Shown here piece by piece: positions 23,795 through 33,047 of a stretch of DNA of 49,884 nucleotides (the first letter of the stretch is position 1; each line of letters starts with the position of its first letter). Both the position numbers and the translations under genes were made by a program. The stretch covers positions 1 through 49,884 of the forward strand of contig JANXXL010000283.1 of the NCBI GenBank assembly GCA_025350625.1, read 5' to 3'. The notes under the pieces were generated by a model. It was given only the letters and a program-made list of their open reading frames with translations, had not been told where the DNA came from and did no database searches. This DNA is from Bryobacterales bacterium. Lineage in GTDB: Bacteria > Acidobacteriota > Terriglobia > Bryobacterales > Bryobacteraceae.

Positions 23795-24964
23795 TTACTT
23801 TTTAGATAACGCCGCCACGCCCGGCAATTCCACGCCGCCGAGAAATTCGAGTGACGCGCCACCCCCCGTGGAAATGTGCGAGATTTTGTAGGCTACGCCC
23901 GCGGATTTGACGGCTTTCTCGGAGTCGCCTCCGCCCACCACGCTTACCGCGCCCGACGCAGCCACGGCCTTGGCCAGCGCTACTGTGCCTTTATCGAATG
24001 GCGGCATTTCGAAGACGCCCATGGGCCCATTCCAGATAATGGTTCTGGCTCCGGCGATCACTTTCGAATATTCGGCGATGGTCTTAGGGCCGATGTCGAG
24101 CGCCATTTTTCCGTCTGGAATTAGATCGACGACCTGGCTTTCCGCACCGGCTTTGAATTCTGACGCCACCAGGTGATCGAGCGGCAACACCAGCTTGTCA
24201 CCACTGGCCGCTATCAACTCCTTCGCGAGGTCGATCTTGTCTTCCTCGACCAACGACGTGCCAGTGCCCTGCCCTAGTGCACGAAGGAACGTGTAGGCCA
24301 TCGCGCCGCCAATCAACAAACGATCGACGACCTTCATCAGGTTCTGAATTACTTCGATTTTGTCCGACACTTTGGCGCCGCCGAGAATGGCGATACATGG
24401 ACGCTCGGGATTCTGGGTGACTTTGGTAAGGTATTCGAGTTCTTTATCCATCAACAGTCCCGCGGCGGCTTGCTTGACGTAGGCGATCATGCCGACGGTA
24501 GAGGCGTGGGCGCGGTGCGCCGTGCCAAAGGCGTCGTTCACGTACACGTCGCAGAGGGCGGCGAGCTGGCGCGAAAAGGCGGGGTCGTTCTTCTCTTCCT
24601 CGGGATGATAACGCAGGTTTTCGAGCAACAACACTTCGCCGGGCTTGAGGAGCATGGCCTCGACTTGGGGACCGACGCAATCCGGAGCCATCGCCACCGG
24701 TTTTCCGAGCAGCGCAGCGAGCCGTTCGGCACAAGGCGCCAGGCTCATCTCCGGATTTGGCTTGCCCTTGGGCCGGCCGAGATGGCTGGCCAAGATCAGC
24801 GCGGCGCCGTGATCGAGCGCGTACTGGATGCTCGGCAGTGACGCCTTGATGCGCTTGTCGCTGGTAATTTCTTTGCCGCCGGGGGCCAGGGGAACGTTGA
24901 AATCGACCCGCATAAAGACCCGCTTGTTGCGGAGATCGAGGTCGCGAATGGAAAGTGTGGTCAC
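23795..24964 (-). CDS. pgk: Phosphoglycerate kinase
   Basis: On the minus strand from a GTG at 24964 (389 residues, the usual PGK length); the frame can be extended to 25054 but that part has no family resemblance. Signature segments: [13 protein letters not shown] at the N-terminus, [72 protein letters not shown] (nucleotide binding) and [11 protein letters not shown], followed by [13 protein letters not shown]. The enzyme interconverts 1,3-bisphosphoglycerate plus ADP with 3-phosphoglycerate plus ATP in glycolysis/gluconeogenesis. The thioesterase gene ends 26 bases upstream on the same strand, so the two may share a transcript. Confidence 0.95.
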   Translation of the reverse strand: MTTLSIRDLDLRNKRVFMRVDFNVPLAPGGKEITSDKRIKASLPSIQYALDHGAALILASHLGRPKGKPNPEMSLAPCAERLAALLGKPVAMAPDCVGPQVEAMLLKPGEVLLLENLRYHPEEEKNDPAFSRQLAALCDVYVNDAFGTAHRAHASTVGMIAYVKQAAAGLLMDKELEYLTKVTQNPERPCIAILGGAKVSDKIEVIQNLMKVVDRLLIGGAMAYTFLRALGQGTGTSLVEEDKIDLAKELIAASGDKLVLPLDHLVASEFKAGAESQVVDLIPDGKMALDIGPKTIAEYSKVIAGARTIIWNGPMGVFEMPPFDKGTVALAKAVAASGAVSVVGGGDSEKAVKSAGVAYKISHISTGGGASLEFLGGVELPGVAALSKK

Positions 24965-24990
24965 TTTTTCAATATAGCGGGATTTCCCAC

Positions 24991-25392
24991 TTACATACCG
25001 AACTGCGGCCAGTATTTCTGCGGCAGTTTCGCGGGACGGAAGTTCCTGCCGCAAAAGATGTGCTTGGTGAATCCATGCGCCAGACGCGCGCCGGAGGTCT
25101 GATCGTAAAGCTCATAGTCAAAACGCACCATGCGCGGAGTGGCCGCGCCCAGGGCAGTGGAAATCCGGACTTCGTCGTCGTAGCGTGCGGGCGCGTGGTA
25201 GCGGCAGTTAGCCTCCGCCACTACCAGCAGGATGCCGTCGTCAACCTCCATATCGCGGTAGCGAATCCCTTGCGCGCGGCAGAATTCGACGCGGCCCACC
25301 TCCATCCAGATCAGGTAATTGGCGTAATAAACCACGCTCATCTGGTCGGTTTCGGCGTAGCGAACGCGCAGGCGGGTATCGACGGGATCCAT
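24991..25392 (-). CDS. Acyl-CoA thioesterase (YbgC/4-hydroxybenzoyl-CoA thioesterase family)
   Basis: A 133-residue hot-dog-fold enzyme. RVRYAETDQMSVVYYANYLI with a following WMEVGRVEFCRAQG holds the catalytic Asp and the helix typical of the YbgC/4HBT branch. EANCRYHAPARYDDEVRIST and the FDYELYD strand complete the fold. It hydrolyses acyl-CoA or aryl-CoA thioesters in the cytosol; the chain specificity is unknown. It starts divergently from the MoaD-MoaE gene, whose extended open frame begins two bases away, so their promoters must overlap. Confidence 0.85.
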   Translation of the reverse strand: MDPVDTRLRVRYAETDQMSVVYYANYLIWMEVGRVEFCRAQGIRYRDMEVDDGILLVVAEANCRYHAPARYDDEVRISTALGAATPRMVRFDYELYDQTSGARLAHGFTKHIFCGRNFRPAKLPQKYWPQFGM

Positions 25393-25448
25393 GCTTGCCG
25401 ATTATAACGTTCAAGGAAACCGGAACAGGCCTAAACCAGTCTGTTACT

Positions 25449-26177
25449 ATGTGCTCAGTGCATATTCGAGTGCTGTTTTTTGGGGTAATTCGTGACATGG
25501 TAGGGCTCCGCGAGGACACCTTGGAGATTCCCGAGGGCGGAAGCCTGGGGTCGGTTTTTGAGCATTACGCCGGGCGCTTTCCGCGGCTTCGCGAGGCGGC
25601 GGCGAGCACCGTGCTGGCGCTGAATCAGCAGTTTTCTTCGCCCGCGGCGCCGCTGGCGGATGGCGATGAGGTAGCACTGCTGCCTCCGGTAAGCGGAGGA
25701 TCTGGCTATACCCATCAGATCGCCGATCCGGCGGGGAATTTCTTCGCCTTGACGCGTGATGCCATCGACGGGACCGCCATCGCGCGGCAGCTTTTGCGCG
25801 GCGAGGATGGCGCATTCGTCAACTTCGAAGGCGTGGCGCGGAATAACACTAAGGGCCGGGCCACCCGCTATCTCGAATACGAGTGCTACGAGGCGATGGC
25901 GGTGAGGATGATGTCGGAGATCGGGACAGAGATCGCGCGCAGCCACTCCATCGGACGCATCGCCATGGTGCACCGGTTGGGACGTCTGGAGATCAGCGAG
26001 ACCAGTGTCGCCGTCGTGGTGACTGCGCCCCATCGAAAACCGGCGTTCGATGCGGCGCTCGAAGGCATCAACCGCTTGAAGAAACTGGTGCCGGTGTGGA
26101 AGAAAGAGTACTTCGTCGACGGCGAAGTGTGGGTGGATGGCGAATGGGACGACGCAGTAGTCAAGGCTCATACGTGA
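25449..26177 (+). CDS. MoaD-MoaE fusion, molybdopterin synthase
   Basis: The start at 25449 (MCSVHIRVLFFGVIRD) is preferred because it begins the MoaD ubiquitin-like fold; the frame is open to 25395 with no family sequence. Residues ~1-84 are MoaD, ending in PPVSGGSGYTH, where Gly83-Gly84 would be the thiocarboxylate-bearing C-terminus of a free MoaD. MoaE follows: GAFVNFEGVARNNTKG, LEYECYEAMAVRMMSEI, MVHRLGRLEISETSVAVVV and HRKPAFDAALEGINRLKKLV then PVWKKEYF, including the catalytic Lys region. The synthase adds dithiolene sulfur to precursor Z in molybdenum cofactor synthesis. Mycobacterium tuberculosis MoaX has the same architecture and is cut after a Gly at this place. It supplies the cofactor needed by the SoxC-like enzyme. 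Confidence 0.85.
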   Translation: MCSVHIRVLFFGVIRDMVGLREDTLEIPEGGSLGSVFEHYAGRFPRLREAAASTVLALNQQFSSPAAPLADGDEVALLPPVSGGSGYTHQIADPAGNFFALTRDAIDGTAIARQLLRGEDGAFVNFEGVARNNTKGRATRYLEYECYEAMAVRMMSEIGTEIARSHSIGRIAMVHRLGRLEISETSVAVVVTAPHRKPAFDAALEGINRLKKLVPVWKKEYFVDGEVWVDGEWDDAVVKAHT

Positions 26178-27079
26178 GGGCGTCGGCTATCATCTTTGCG
26201 GGGGCGCTGGCCTGCTTGGTAGTTGCGGCGCAGGAGCCAAGTTTCAAAGTTGACGTTCAACTGGTGCGCATGCTGGTCAGCGTGACCAACACCAATGGCG
26301 ATCTGGTGGGTTCTCTCGAAGCGCGGGACTTTGCTCTCTTCGACAAAGATGTATCGCAAGAAATTACCGTTTTCGAACATCAGACGACGCAGCCGCTTTC
26401 GGTCACGCTGCTGATTGACACCAGCGGCTCCACCGCCAAGGATTTGCGGTACGAGACTACGTCGCTCGCGAAATTTTTGAACGCGCTGGTGCGGGATGGC
26501 AACCCTGACGACGCCGCGGCGCTTTACAGCTTCAACGACGAGGTCACCTTACTGCAGTCGTTCACGCGTCGGCTGACCCGGCTTGAAGACAGCCTCAAGC
26601 CGCTGAAAGGGGATGCCGGGACTTCCCTTTACGACGCGATTTATCTTTCGTCTTCACCCTTGCGCGATCGCGAGGGCAGGCATGTAATTGTAGTGGTCAC
26701 CGATGGCGGGGACACTACCAGCTCCAAGAAATATAACGATGCGCTGGCTGCGGCGCTCAAGGCAGATGCGATTTTTTATCCGATTGTGGTGGTGCCGATC
26801 ACGAATCCAGCGGGGCGCAACACGGGTGGCGAGCATGCTCTTGAAACACTGGCAGCGAACACCGGAGGGCGTGCCTTCTACCCCACTGTGGGCCCCGATC
26901 TCGACCGCACCTTTGCCGACATCCTGCGCGAACTACGGACCCAGTACCTGATCGGCTACTATCCGCGCGGCCCCGCAGTGGGCGACGGTAAATTCCACAG
27001 GGTTCGCGTGGAACTCCCCCAGCACAGGGATTTGCGGATTTCGACGCGCACTGGCTACTATGGAGTTGTCTCTCGCTAG
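26174..27079 (+). CDS. Secreted VWFA-related acidobacterial-domain protein
   Basis: The GTG at 26174 overlaps the previous stop (GTGA) and leads straight into a signal peptide (VRASAIIFAGALACLVVAAQ). The ~301-residue protein has an N-terminal strand segment (FKVDVQLVRMLVSVTNTNGD, LVGSLEARDFALFDKD) and then a von Willebrand A domain with a complete MIDAS: LLIDTSGST, a Thr in the GDAGTSLYDAI loop, and the Asp in VVVTDGGDTTS. This matches the VWFA-related domain (TIGR03436) that is expanded in Acidobacteria. It should bind a divalent metal and a protein ligand outside the cytoplasm. Its partner is unknown; coupling to the MoaDE gene is positional only. Confidence 0.85.
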   Translation: MRASAIIFAGALACLVVAAQEPSFKVDVQLVRMLVSVTNTNGDLVGSLEARDFALFDKDVSQEITVFEHQTTQPLSVTLLIDTSGSTAKDLRYETTSLAKFLNALVRDGNPDDAAALYSFNDEVTLLQSFTRRLTRLEDSLKPLKGDAGTSLYDAIYLSSSPLRDREGRHVIVVVTDGGDTTSSKKYNDALAAALKADAIFYPIVVVPITNPAGRNTGGEHALETLAANTGGRAFYPTVGPDLDRTFADILRELRTQYLIGYYPRGPAVGDGKFHRVRVELPQHRDLRISTRTGYYGVVSR

Positions 27080-27097
27080 AAGTTCAATCAACTCACC

Positions 27098-27337
27098 GTG
27101 GCCGGAAAAATCAGTCAGATAAAAGCTCCCGATCACACCCAGCAGGAAGGGCGGTACTTGCAGCGCCTCGCTGACGAACGCATCCGAGTGCGCGTGCGAC
27201 TGAGTGACAACCAGGAAGTAGAAGGCCTCATCGAGTTTTACGATGCCGCCTTCATTCGCCTGACGCGGGAGGGCGCCCCCAACCTGTTCCTCTTTAAACA
27301 GGACCTGAAGTACCTTTACGAATTGGCCCCGTCTTGA
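27098..27337 (+). CDS. Hfq-like Sm RNA-binding protein
   Basis: A GTG start gives 79 residues. YLQRLADERIRVRVRLSDNQ, then EVEGLIEFYDAAFIRLTR and NLFLFKQDLKYLYEL, form an Sm1/Sm2 layout: a start helix, a G-x-(I/V)-x-x-(F/Y)-D strand resembling Hfq GQIESFDQF, and a second Sm motif in place of the canonical YKHAI. The 27-residue N-terminal extension is unusual. It would be expected to form a ring and bind U-rich or A-rich RNA. It may be the main Hfq of this lineage or a divergent paralogue. It ends four bases inside the inositol monophosphatase gene, suggesting coupling. Confidence 0.65.
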   Translation: MAGKISQIKAPDHTQQEGRYLQRLADERIRVRVRLSDNQEVEGLIEFYDAAFIRLTREGAPNLFLFKQDLKYLYELAPS

Positions 27338-28137
27338 AAAGTTTTGCAGAGATTGCTGCCGAGATCGCGCGTGAATCCGGCGCAGTCATTTCCGAGTTTG
27401 CACGGCGGCGCATCGGCTTCGAGCTAAAGGGCGCTCATGACCTGGTGACGGAAGCGGACCGCGCGAGCGAACAGTTGATCGTTGAGCGCTTGCACCAGCA
27501 GTTTCCCACTCACGCGATTGTGGCCGAAGAAGGCGGCGGCAACGATGGATCTTCCGAATACTGCTGGTATGTCGACCCTCTCGACGGCACGACGAACTTC
27601 GCCCACGGCTTCCCGGTCTACAACGTGTCGCTGGGACTCGAACGGTCTGGCGAGATCGTCGCGGGAGTGATCTACGATCCCACGCGCGATGAGATGTTCC
27701 AGGCGGAATTAGGTTCGGGCGCGTTCCTGAATGGCGAGCCGATTCACGTCACGCCGACGGCGCGAATAGACGACTCGCTCTCGGCGACCGGCTTCCCTTC
27801 CCGCAAACGCCACCAGAACATAAACGTCCATTTCTATTACCAACTGGCGATGATGTCGCACGGTGTGCGGCGGGCCGGGGCCGCGGCGTTGGATCTGGCG
27901 TATGTAGCCTGCGGGCGTCTCGACTTCTTTTGGGAGTTCGCGCTGAAGCCGTGGGATGTGGCGGCCGGCAGTTTATTGGTGCGCGAAGCGGGCGGCCGGT
28001 GCACCGATATGCTCGGCGCACCGCTCAATCTGCGGGGAGCGCACATATTGGCCGACAACACCGCGTTGCACGGCGACGTACTGGAACTGTTCGGCGAGAT
28101 CTTCGCGGGCCGGCAGCGTGTGCCGCTGCCCCAGTGA
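27334..28137 (+). CDS. suhB: Inositol monophosphatase family protein (SuhB-like)
   Basis: A TTG start overlapping the previous stop (TTGA) gives 267 residues. The metal-binding signatures are complete: LVTEADRASEQ, IVAEEGGGND, WYVDPLDGTTNFAHGFPVYN and the C-terminal KPWDVAAGSLLVREAGGRCT. The family removes phosphate from myo-inositol 1-phosphate and related compounds (also fructose-1,6-bisphosphate or PAP in some members) using Mg2+. In some bacteria SuhB also acts in rRNA transcription antitermination. A cytosolic enzyme. It is the last gene of the moaDE-VWFA-Hfq-like-suhB run and is convergent with the minus-strand operon that ends at 28141. Confidence 0.88.
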   Translation: MKSFAEIAAEIARESGAVISEFARRRIGFELKGAHDLVTEADRASEQLIVERLHQQFPTHAIVAEEGGGNDGSSEYCWYVDPLDGTTNFAHGFPVYNVSLGLERSGEIVAGVIYDPTRDEMFQAELGSGAFLNGEPIHVTPTARIDDSLSATGFPSRKRHQNINVHFYYQLAMMSHGVRRAGAAALDLAYVACGRLDFFWEFALKPWDVAAGSLLVREAGGRCTDMLGAPLNLRGAHILADNTALHGDVLELFGEIFAGRQRVPLPQ

Positions 28138-28140
28138 ACT

Positions 28141-28719
28141 CTATTTCGCCGGCTTCTCTTTAATCAATTCGTAGAAGCCGCTCATCTTCACATGAATCAC
28201 CGTTACGATGTCGGTTTGATTCTGAAAGAACCAGCCGTGGATTCCGGTGAATGGCGCGATCAGCGATCCGTGGCCTTCCTTGGCTTCCTGTGTCACGGTA
28301 TAGCTGGTAGCTTTTCCAGGTTCTTTGTCCGATTCGCCGTGAAAATCGATGTAGAGAGACTGCGGGCATTTCCAGGAATAGACTAGCGTTCCGCCCTCCT
28401 GCATGTGAACCTTGTACTCCAATTCACCATCCTTGCCAATCGGGATATCGACATCGTCCGTACGGAAGGGAACTGGATAGGTATGCGCCGCCGTCGTGTT
28501 CATCACTGGCGTAGCAGCCGCGGCGGGCGGCGCTGCCTGCGTTTGCGACATCTTCACGAGTCCAGTGAGCTTGCCAAATCCCGTCGGGTCGATTTGATAT
28601 TCGGCGGGGAGCACGAATCCAACCAGGATTATGGCCGCCACCACCAGCGCTCCGCCCAACCGCAGGAGCAGGCCCGAGCGCGAGGGCAACATCACGGGCG
28701 TTGCATTGGATGTGCTCAT
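28141..28719 (-). CDS. Membrane-anchored extracytoplasmic protein of the TonB-HupE operon
   Basis: 192 residues on the minus strand, starting four bases inside the end of the HupE gene. A basic start and one membrane helix (LLLRLGGALVVAAIILVGFV) anchor it. After a Pro/Ala-rich linker is a compact beta domain: DVDIPIGKDGELEYKVHMQE, GGTLVYSWKCPQSLYIDFHG and GIHGWFFQNQTDIVTVIHVK, ending GFYELI. The pattern of a beta sandwich with a His/Trp-rich tip looks like a ligand-binding lid, but no named family was recognised. Such a protein next to HupE-type permeases is, as I recall, often annotated only as a transmembrane anchor protein. A role in metal delivery or transporter assembly is inferred from position. 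Confidence 0.7.
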   Translation of the reverse strand: MSTSNATPVMLPSRSGLLLRLGGALVVAAIILVGFVLPAEYQIDPTGFGKLTGLVKMSQTQAAPPAAAATPVMNTTAAHTYPVPFRTDDVDIPIGKDGELEYKVHMQEGGTLVYSWKCPQSLYIDFHGESDKEPGKATSYTVTQEAKEGHGSLIAPFTGIHGWFFQNQTDIVTVIHVKMSGFYELIKEKPAK

Positions 28720-29402
28720 ACGGCCCTCGTGGTGTAGTATCCAGTCAACTGATATCCAATCAAGAGGAAACCAAGCATCATCACAACCACGTTAGCGGCA
28801 ACGGCACGCTTGACGAAATCGCTGGTGCCCCGCCACCAGGTCATAGCGAGCAGAATGATCGACAGGGCAATCAACTGTCCGAGTTCCACGCCGACGTTGA
28901 AGGACACCAGATTCCCGACCAAGCCTTTTGTAGACAAATGAAGCTCTTGCAGCTTCGTCGCCAACCCAAATCCGTGCACCAGCCCGAACCCCAGCACCAT
29001 TAGTTTCGTGTTGGGCTGGAAACCCAGTAGGGTACGAAAGCCATCCAGGTTGTCGAATGCCTTATAGACTACGGAGAGTCCAATGAGCGCATCCACCAGA
29101 AAGGGGTTTACGTGCACCCCGGACAACACCCCGGTCAATAGCGTGACGCTGTGCCCTACTGCAAAGCAGGTCACATAAACCGCAACGTCTTTCAGCCGGT
29201 ATAGGAAGAAGATGACGCCAAACAGGAACAGCAGATGATCGTAGCCCGTGACCATGTGCTTCGCGCCCAAATAGAGAAACGGAAAGATCTGCGCGCCTTG
29301 ATTCTGCCTCAGAAACGCTGCGTCGCGAGCAGCCACATTGTGGGCGAGCAATGGGGCGGCCGCACAGATCAGTGCCAGGACAATGGTTTTCGCGAGTCTC
29401 AT
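28716..29402 (-). CDS. HupE/UreJ family membrane protein
   Basis: A 228-residue protein with a signal peptide (MRLAKTIVLALICAAAPLLA) and six or so membrane helices. The family hallmark is the YLGAKHMVTGYDHLLFLFGV segment with His and Asp in the membrane, followed by FAVGHSVTLLTGV, VVYKAFDN and FGLVHGFGLATKL, whose polar HxFG motifs are the presumed metal path. HupE/UreJ proteins are linked to nickel or other transition metals and sit near hydrogenases and ureases. Here the partner is a TonB receptor 4 bases upstream, so the substrate could be a metal or metal chelate entering through the outer membrane. No hydrogenase or urease genes lie in the window. Confidence 0.8.
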   Translation of the reverse strand: MRLAKTIVLALICAAAPLLAHNVAARDAAFLRQNQGAQIFPFLYLGAKHMVTGYDHLLFLFGVIFFLYRLKDVAVYVTCFAVGHSVTLLTGVLSGVHVNPFLVDALIGLSVVYKAFDNLDGFRTLLGFQPNTKLMVLGFGLVHGFGLATKLQELHLSTKGLVGNLVSFNVGVELGQLIALSIILLAMTWWRGTSDFVKRAVAANVVVMMLGFLLIGYQLTGYYTTRAV

Positions 29403-29406
29403 ATAG

Positions 29407-32400
29407 TCAGAAGGTGAATTTTAACGCAATTTGCATCAACCGTGGCGGGGCCGCGCGTATTACTTGGCCGAATAATGCGGTGTCGATGCCGCCATCGACC
29501 GCTACCGGTCCGAAGAACTGGGTGTGATTGAAGGTGTTGAACGTCTCCAGCCGAAACTGTAGCGCTTTGGATTCTGTGAGCCGGAAGGTTCTCAGGAGCG
29601 CCAGATCGAAGTTCAGCATTCCCGGTCCATGGAACGAGCGGCGCGACGCCGTGCCGGGTGTGCCCAGTGCGTTGTGACTGAATAGCGAAGTATTGAAATA
29701 CGGCAAACCATTCCGCGGGTCGTGATTTAGATTGAGGTTTCCGGGCGTAAAATCCGGCAAATCGAGGCTCTGATTATTCACACCGTTGGGCAGACTGCCC
29801 ATCAAAGAGAGATCCCCGTCGGCGTGGATGGTTACCGGGAAGCCAGAGCTGAGGCGAGTGATCCCGGAAATAGCCCAGCCCTCGGCGAGGCCTTTGGCAC
29901 GACCAAAGAAGCGCTGGAGCGGAAGCTGATATTGGTATGTGGCCACGAGGTTGTGCGTCAGATCCCAAGCCGAAAGGGCGCGGGTGGCACTGAAGTTAAA
30001 AGGATTGACCGGATCCGAAATGCTGGAAGCCTGGTCGATGGATTTGCTGTAGGTGTAGGCCAGCATCAAGTCCAATACGCTGCCCGAGTGGCGAACGCTG
30101 GCTTGAAACGAATTGTAATTCGAATTTCCAATACTCCCCTCGTAATCGTCGTTCGCGAAATTGGGGCCCAACGGTCCGCGGGTGCCTCCCACGACCTGTC
30201 CTGCGGAGGTAATGTAGGTAGCATCTTCGCCGAACGGCCCACAGGTAGGCGAGCCGGGAGCAACCGCGCTCGGCTTGCTCAATGCCAGGCAAAGAGCAGG
30301 GTTTCCGGGGTTTGCCGAATACACCACCAGCAGATGATGCGCCTGCGAACCAACGTAGCTTAAACTCAGGACCGTATTAGCCGCCAGTCCCCGCTCAATC
30401 GAAAAGAAGTAATTCTCGTTATAAGGATAGGTGTTGCTTGGAGGAGGCGCGGTCATGCCGGCTTGCGGAAGAAACGCTGAAAAATCGATGTTCGGATTGG
30501 GATGACTTATCGAGGCATTCAAGGGCGGGAACGTGAGCGGAAATGGATTCACGTGGACTTCGCCGCTAGCTGCGTTGATGAACGGCCTGTCGAATAGCGG
30601 CTGCCCCGGGCTGGTGTAACTCAAACCATACGGGGGCTGAGGCTCGTCAATGGCAATGGTATTTCCTTGGATCACAGAATAAAAGATGCCGTAACCCGCA
30701 CGAATGCTGGTTTTGCCAGGCCCGCCGAGAATCTTGCCGAGGAATCCGCTGGCTTTCGAAGGCGAGTAAGCGAGTCCTAACCGCGGTGCAAACTTATTTT
30801 TCTGAGGCACCAGGGTAGTGGGAACTCCAGGATCGGTAGGATACACCAAGCTGGTAGGAGCCGTCGGATAAACTTTGGATTGCTGACCCAACACGAACGT
30901 GGGGATCTGATTATATTTCTCGGACCAATACTGCATCAAGTCCCAGCGCACTCCAATGTTTAGCGTCAGGTTGGGCCGGACTCGCCAGCTATCCTGCAGG
31001 AAAGCGCCGCCGTACTTGTGGCGTCCGTAGAAGGTCTGTGAATCCGCTTGGTTATAATTGCTTCCCACCCCGATCAAGAAATCCGCGAAGTCCGACCCGG
31101 TTTCAGAGCCAGTGAAAAGGAATGACCCATTGAAGGTGGGGTTGGGGTTGATATTGACCTGTTCGACGCTCACCTGCAAACCAGCCTTGAGAGTGTGAGC
31201 TCCCAGGGCCTTTGAGAGATTGTCGCCCAGCGCAGAGGTGTTATTGGCCTGGGTGAGGTTCGTGATGGGCGTCCCCATCACAAAGGAATTAAAGCGTACG
31301 TTTTCCACTCCCTCAATTTGAGGCGCAAGCACCACAATGCCGGGAGTTCCCGGACCCGTGACGAAACCTTGCGAAGCGAGACTCGGTCCCACGCCGCCCG
31401 CGGGCTGGCCCACATTATTCGCGCTACGCATGTAGCTCACGCGAAATTCGTTCACGAGGGATGCCTGGTAGGTCTTGGTCTGACTGAGACTGAAGAGCTG
31501 GCTTCGGCCTAAATTTAAAGCGGCGAAACCAGGGACGCTCGCGCCTCCCTGCCCGACCGGATAAGGATTGTTCAGATTGTAATCGTCGAAATAGTAGTAA
31601 GCGGATAACAAGCCCCAGCGGGAACTATTGCCATCGACGCGGAAACTGGCTTTGTCGTCCCGCAGAATCTTTCCGTTCGAGCCGGTGGAAAAGGTGGTGT
31701 CCCCCGCATTAGGAACGGGAATGTACCGCAACAGATGTTTGGCCGGCTCAGACCAGGCGCGCTGGGGAATCACGGCGTTGGGGAAAACGCATTGTGCGGA
31801 CGAGATGCACCCAGGAGTATAGTAATCCTCGTTGGCCGAAACCGGGTAGCCGAGCTTTTGCGAAAGAAGCCCGGCGAGAAAAGGTCCGCTCACCGTGTTG
31901 GGCCCTTCGCTCCCTTGGAAATCGCCGGCTCGATCCGCCAGATTTCCATTGCGGTTGGCGACGGATGGCACGGGGATCAGACCGGTGTCGAGACCCTGGC
32001 TTTGGCGCGTTCCCTGGTAGTCCCCGAAGTAGAAAACTTTATTTTGCTTGATAGGTCCGCCGACCGTGCCGCCGAACTGGTTTTGCCGGTAAAAGCTACG
32101 CTCTGGAGAAAAGTAGTTCCGCGCATCGAGCGCCGTGTTTCGCAAAAATTCGAAAGCGCTGCCGCTGAGCCGATTGCCGCCGGACTTCGTCACCACGTTC
32201 ACCACGCCACCGCTGTAATCGCCGTACTCGGCGTCGAAGTTATTGGTTAAGACTCGAAATTCGGCAATCGAATCCAGGTTGGGAACAACAGTGGTGCCGC
32301 CGTTCATCAGTTCCTTAACGTCGCCTCCATTGATCATGAACCCATTGGCGTCTTCGCGCTGACCGCTGATCGATTGATTCCCGGCATTCAGGGCGCCCGA

Positions 32401-32973
32401 CGGTTGAATGGCGACCGATGCGCCCGCCATCACGATCGAATCGGGTTGCTGCGTGGTCATCGGCACGATACCCGGCTGCAGGGCCAGTAGGTCCGTGAAG
32501 CTGCGTCCGTTCAACGCGACCGAGGTCATGGCGCGGCCCGTCACCACCTGTCCCATTTGAGAGCTGACGGAATCCACCTGAACGTCGTTTTCGATGACCG
32601 TTACTTCCTCGATTTTCTCGATCATTTCGACCGTCAGGTCAATCTTGAGGGCACTGTCGGCGTCGATCACCAAGCCGGTTCGTTTCGCGGATCGAAAACC
32701 TTCGACCTGGGCCTGAAGGTCATACCGGCCGACCGGAAGACTCGGGAATATGTAGAATCCTTTGTCGTCTGTCGTGGTTTTGCTTTGGATGCCCTGGGCG
32801 GTATGGGTCGCAATAATCATGGCGCCCGGAACGACTGCGCCACTGGGATCTTTTAGAATGCCCGAAATACTGCCGGTAGTCGCCGCCCACAAAAGGGTGG
32901 AGGAAGCGGTGAGGAATAACAGAAACTGGGCGAAGCAGAAGATTCGGTGGCCACGCGGACCGATTCTATTCAT
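29407..32973 (-). CDS. TonB-dependent outer-membrane receptor (Oar-like)
   Basis: A 1188-residue protein on the minus strand. The start is the second of two adjacent ATGs; the first, at 32976, adds one Met. A signal peptide ends near the TASSTLLWA stretch. Then comes a carboxypeptidase-regulatory-like beta sandwich (GSISGILKDPSGAVVPGAMI, DDKGFYIFPSLPVGRYDLQA), a plug domain with NGGDVKELMNGGTTVVPNLD, and a beta-barrel with YSGGVVNVVTKSGGNRLSGS and DYQGTRQSQ. It ends in LKFTF, an aromatic C-terminus used for barrel assembly. This Oar-like architecture is expanded in Acidobacteria, where ligands are mostly unknown. It heads the operon with the HupE and anchored-protein genes (gap 4 bases, then a 4-base overlap). 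Confidence 0.85.
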   Translation of the reverse strand: MNRIGPRGHRIFCFAQFLLFLTASSTLLWAATTGSISGILKDPSGAVVPGAMIIATHTAQGIQSKTTTDDKGFYIFPSLPVGRYDLQAQVEGFRSAKRTGLVIDADSALKIDLTVEMIEKIEEVTVIENDVQVDSVSSQMGQVVTGRAMTSVALNGRSFTDLLALQPGIVPMTTQQPDSIVMAGASVAIQPSGALNAGNQSISGQREDANGFMINGGDVKELMNGGTTVVPNLDSIAEFRVLTNNFDAEYGDYSGGVVNVVTKSGGNRLSGSAFEFLRNTALDARNYFSPERSFYRQNQFGGTVGGPIKQNKVFYFGDYQGTRQSQGLDTGLIPVPSVANRNGNLADRAGDFQGSEGPNTVSGPFLAGLLSQKLGYPVSANEDYYTPGCISSAQCVFPNAVIPQRAWSEPAKHLLRYIPVPNAGDTTFSTGSNGKILRDDKASFRVDGNSSRWGLLSAYYYFDDYNLNNPYPVGQGGASVPGFAALNLGRSQLFSLSQTKTYQASLVNEFRVSYMRSANNVGQPAGGVGPSLASQGFVTGPGTPGIVVLAPQIEGVENVRFNSFVMGTPITNLTQANNTSALGDNLSKALGAHTLKAGLQVSVEQVNINPNPTFNGSFLFTGSETGSDFADFLIGVGSNYNQADSQTFYGRHKYGGAFLQDSWRVRPNLTLNIGVRWDLMQYWSEKYNQIPTFVLGQQSKVYPTAPTSLVYPTDPGVPTTLVPQKNKFAPRLGLAYSPSKASGFLGKILGGPGKTSIRAGYGIFYSVIQGNTIAIDEPQPPYGLSYTSPGQPLFDRPFINAASGEVHVNPFPLTFPPLNASISHPNPNIDFSAFLPQAGMTAPPPSNTYPYNENYFFSIERGLAANTVLSLSYVGSQAHHLLVVYSANPGNPALCLALSKPSAVAPGSPTCGPFGEDATYITSAGQVVGGTRGPLGPNFANDDYEGSIGNSNYNSFQASVRHSGSVLDLMLAYTYSKSIDQASSISDPVNPFNFSATRALSAWDLTHNLVATYQYQLPLQRFFGRAKGLAEGWAISGITRLSSGFPVTIHADGDLSLMGSLPNGVNNQSLDLPDFTPGNLNLNHDPRNGLPYFNTSLFSHNALGTPGTASRRSFHGPGMLNFDLALLRTFRLTESKALQFRLETFNTFNHTQFFGPVAVDGGIDTALFGQVIRAAPPRLMQIALKFTF

Positions 32974-33047
32974 CATTTTAAGTATTGGCCTTGAGGGAGA
33001 ATAGCGGAACTCAGTGAGCGGATGCTAGCCTAGAGACCAGTCAGATG

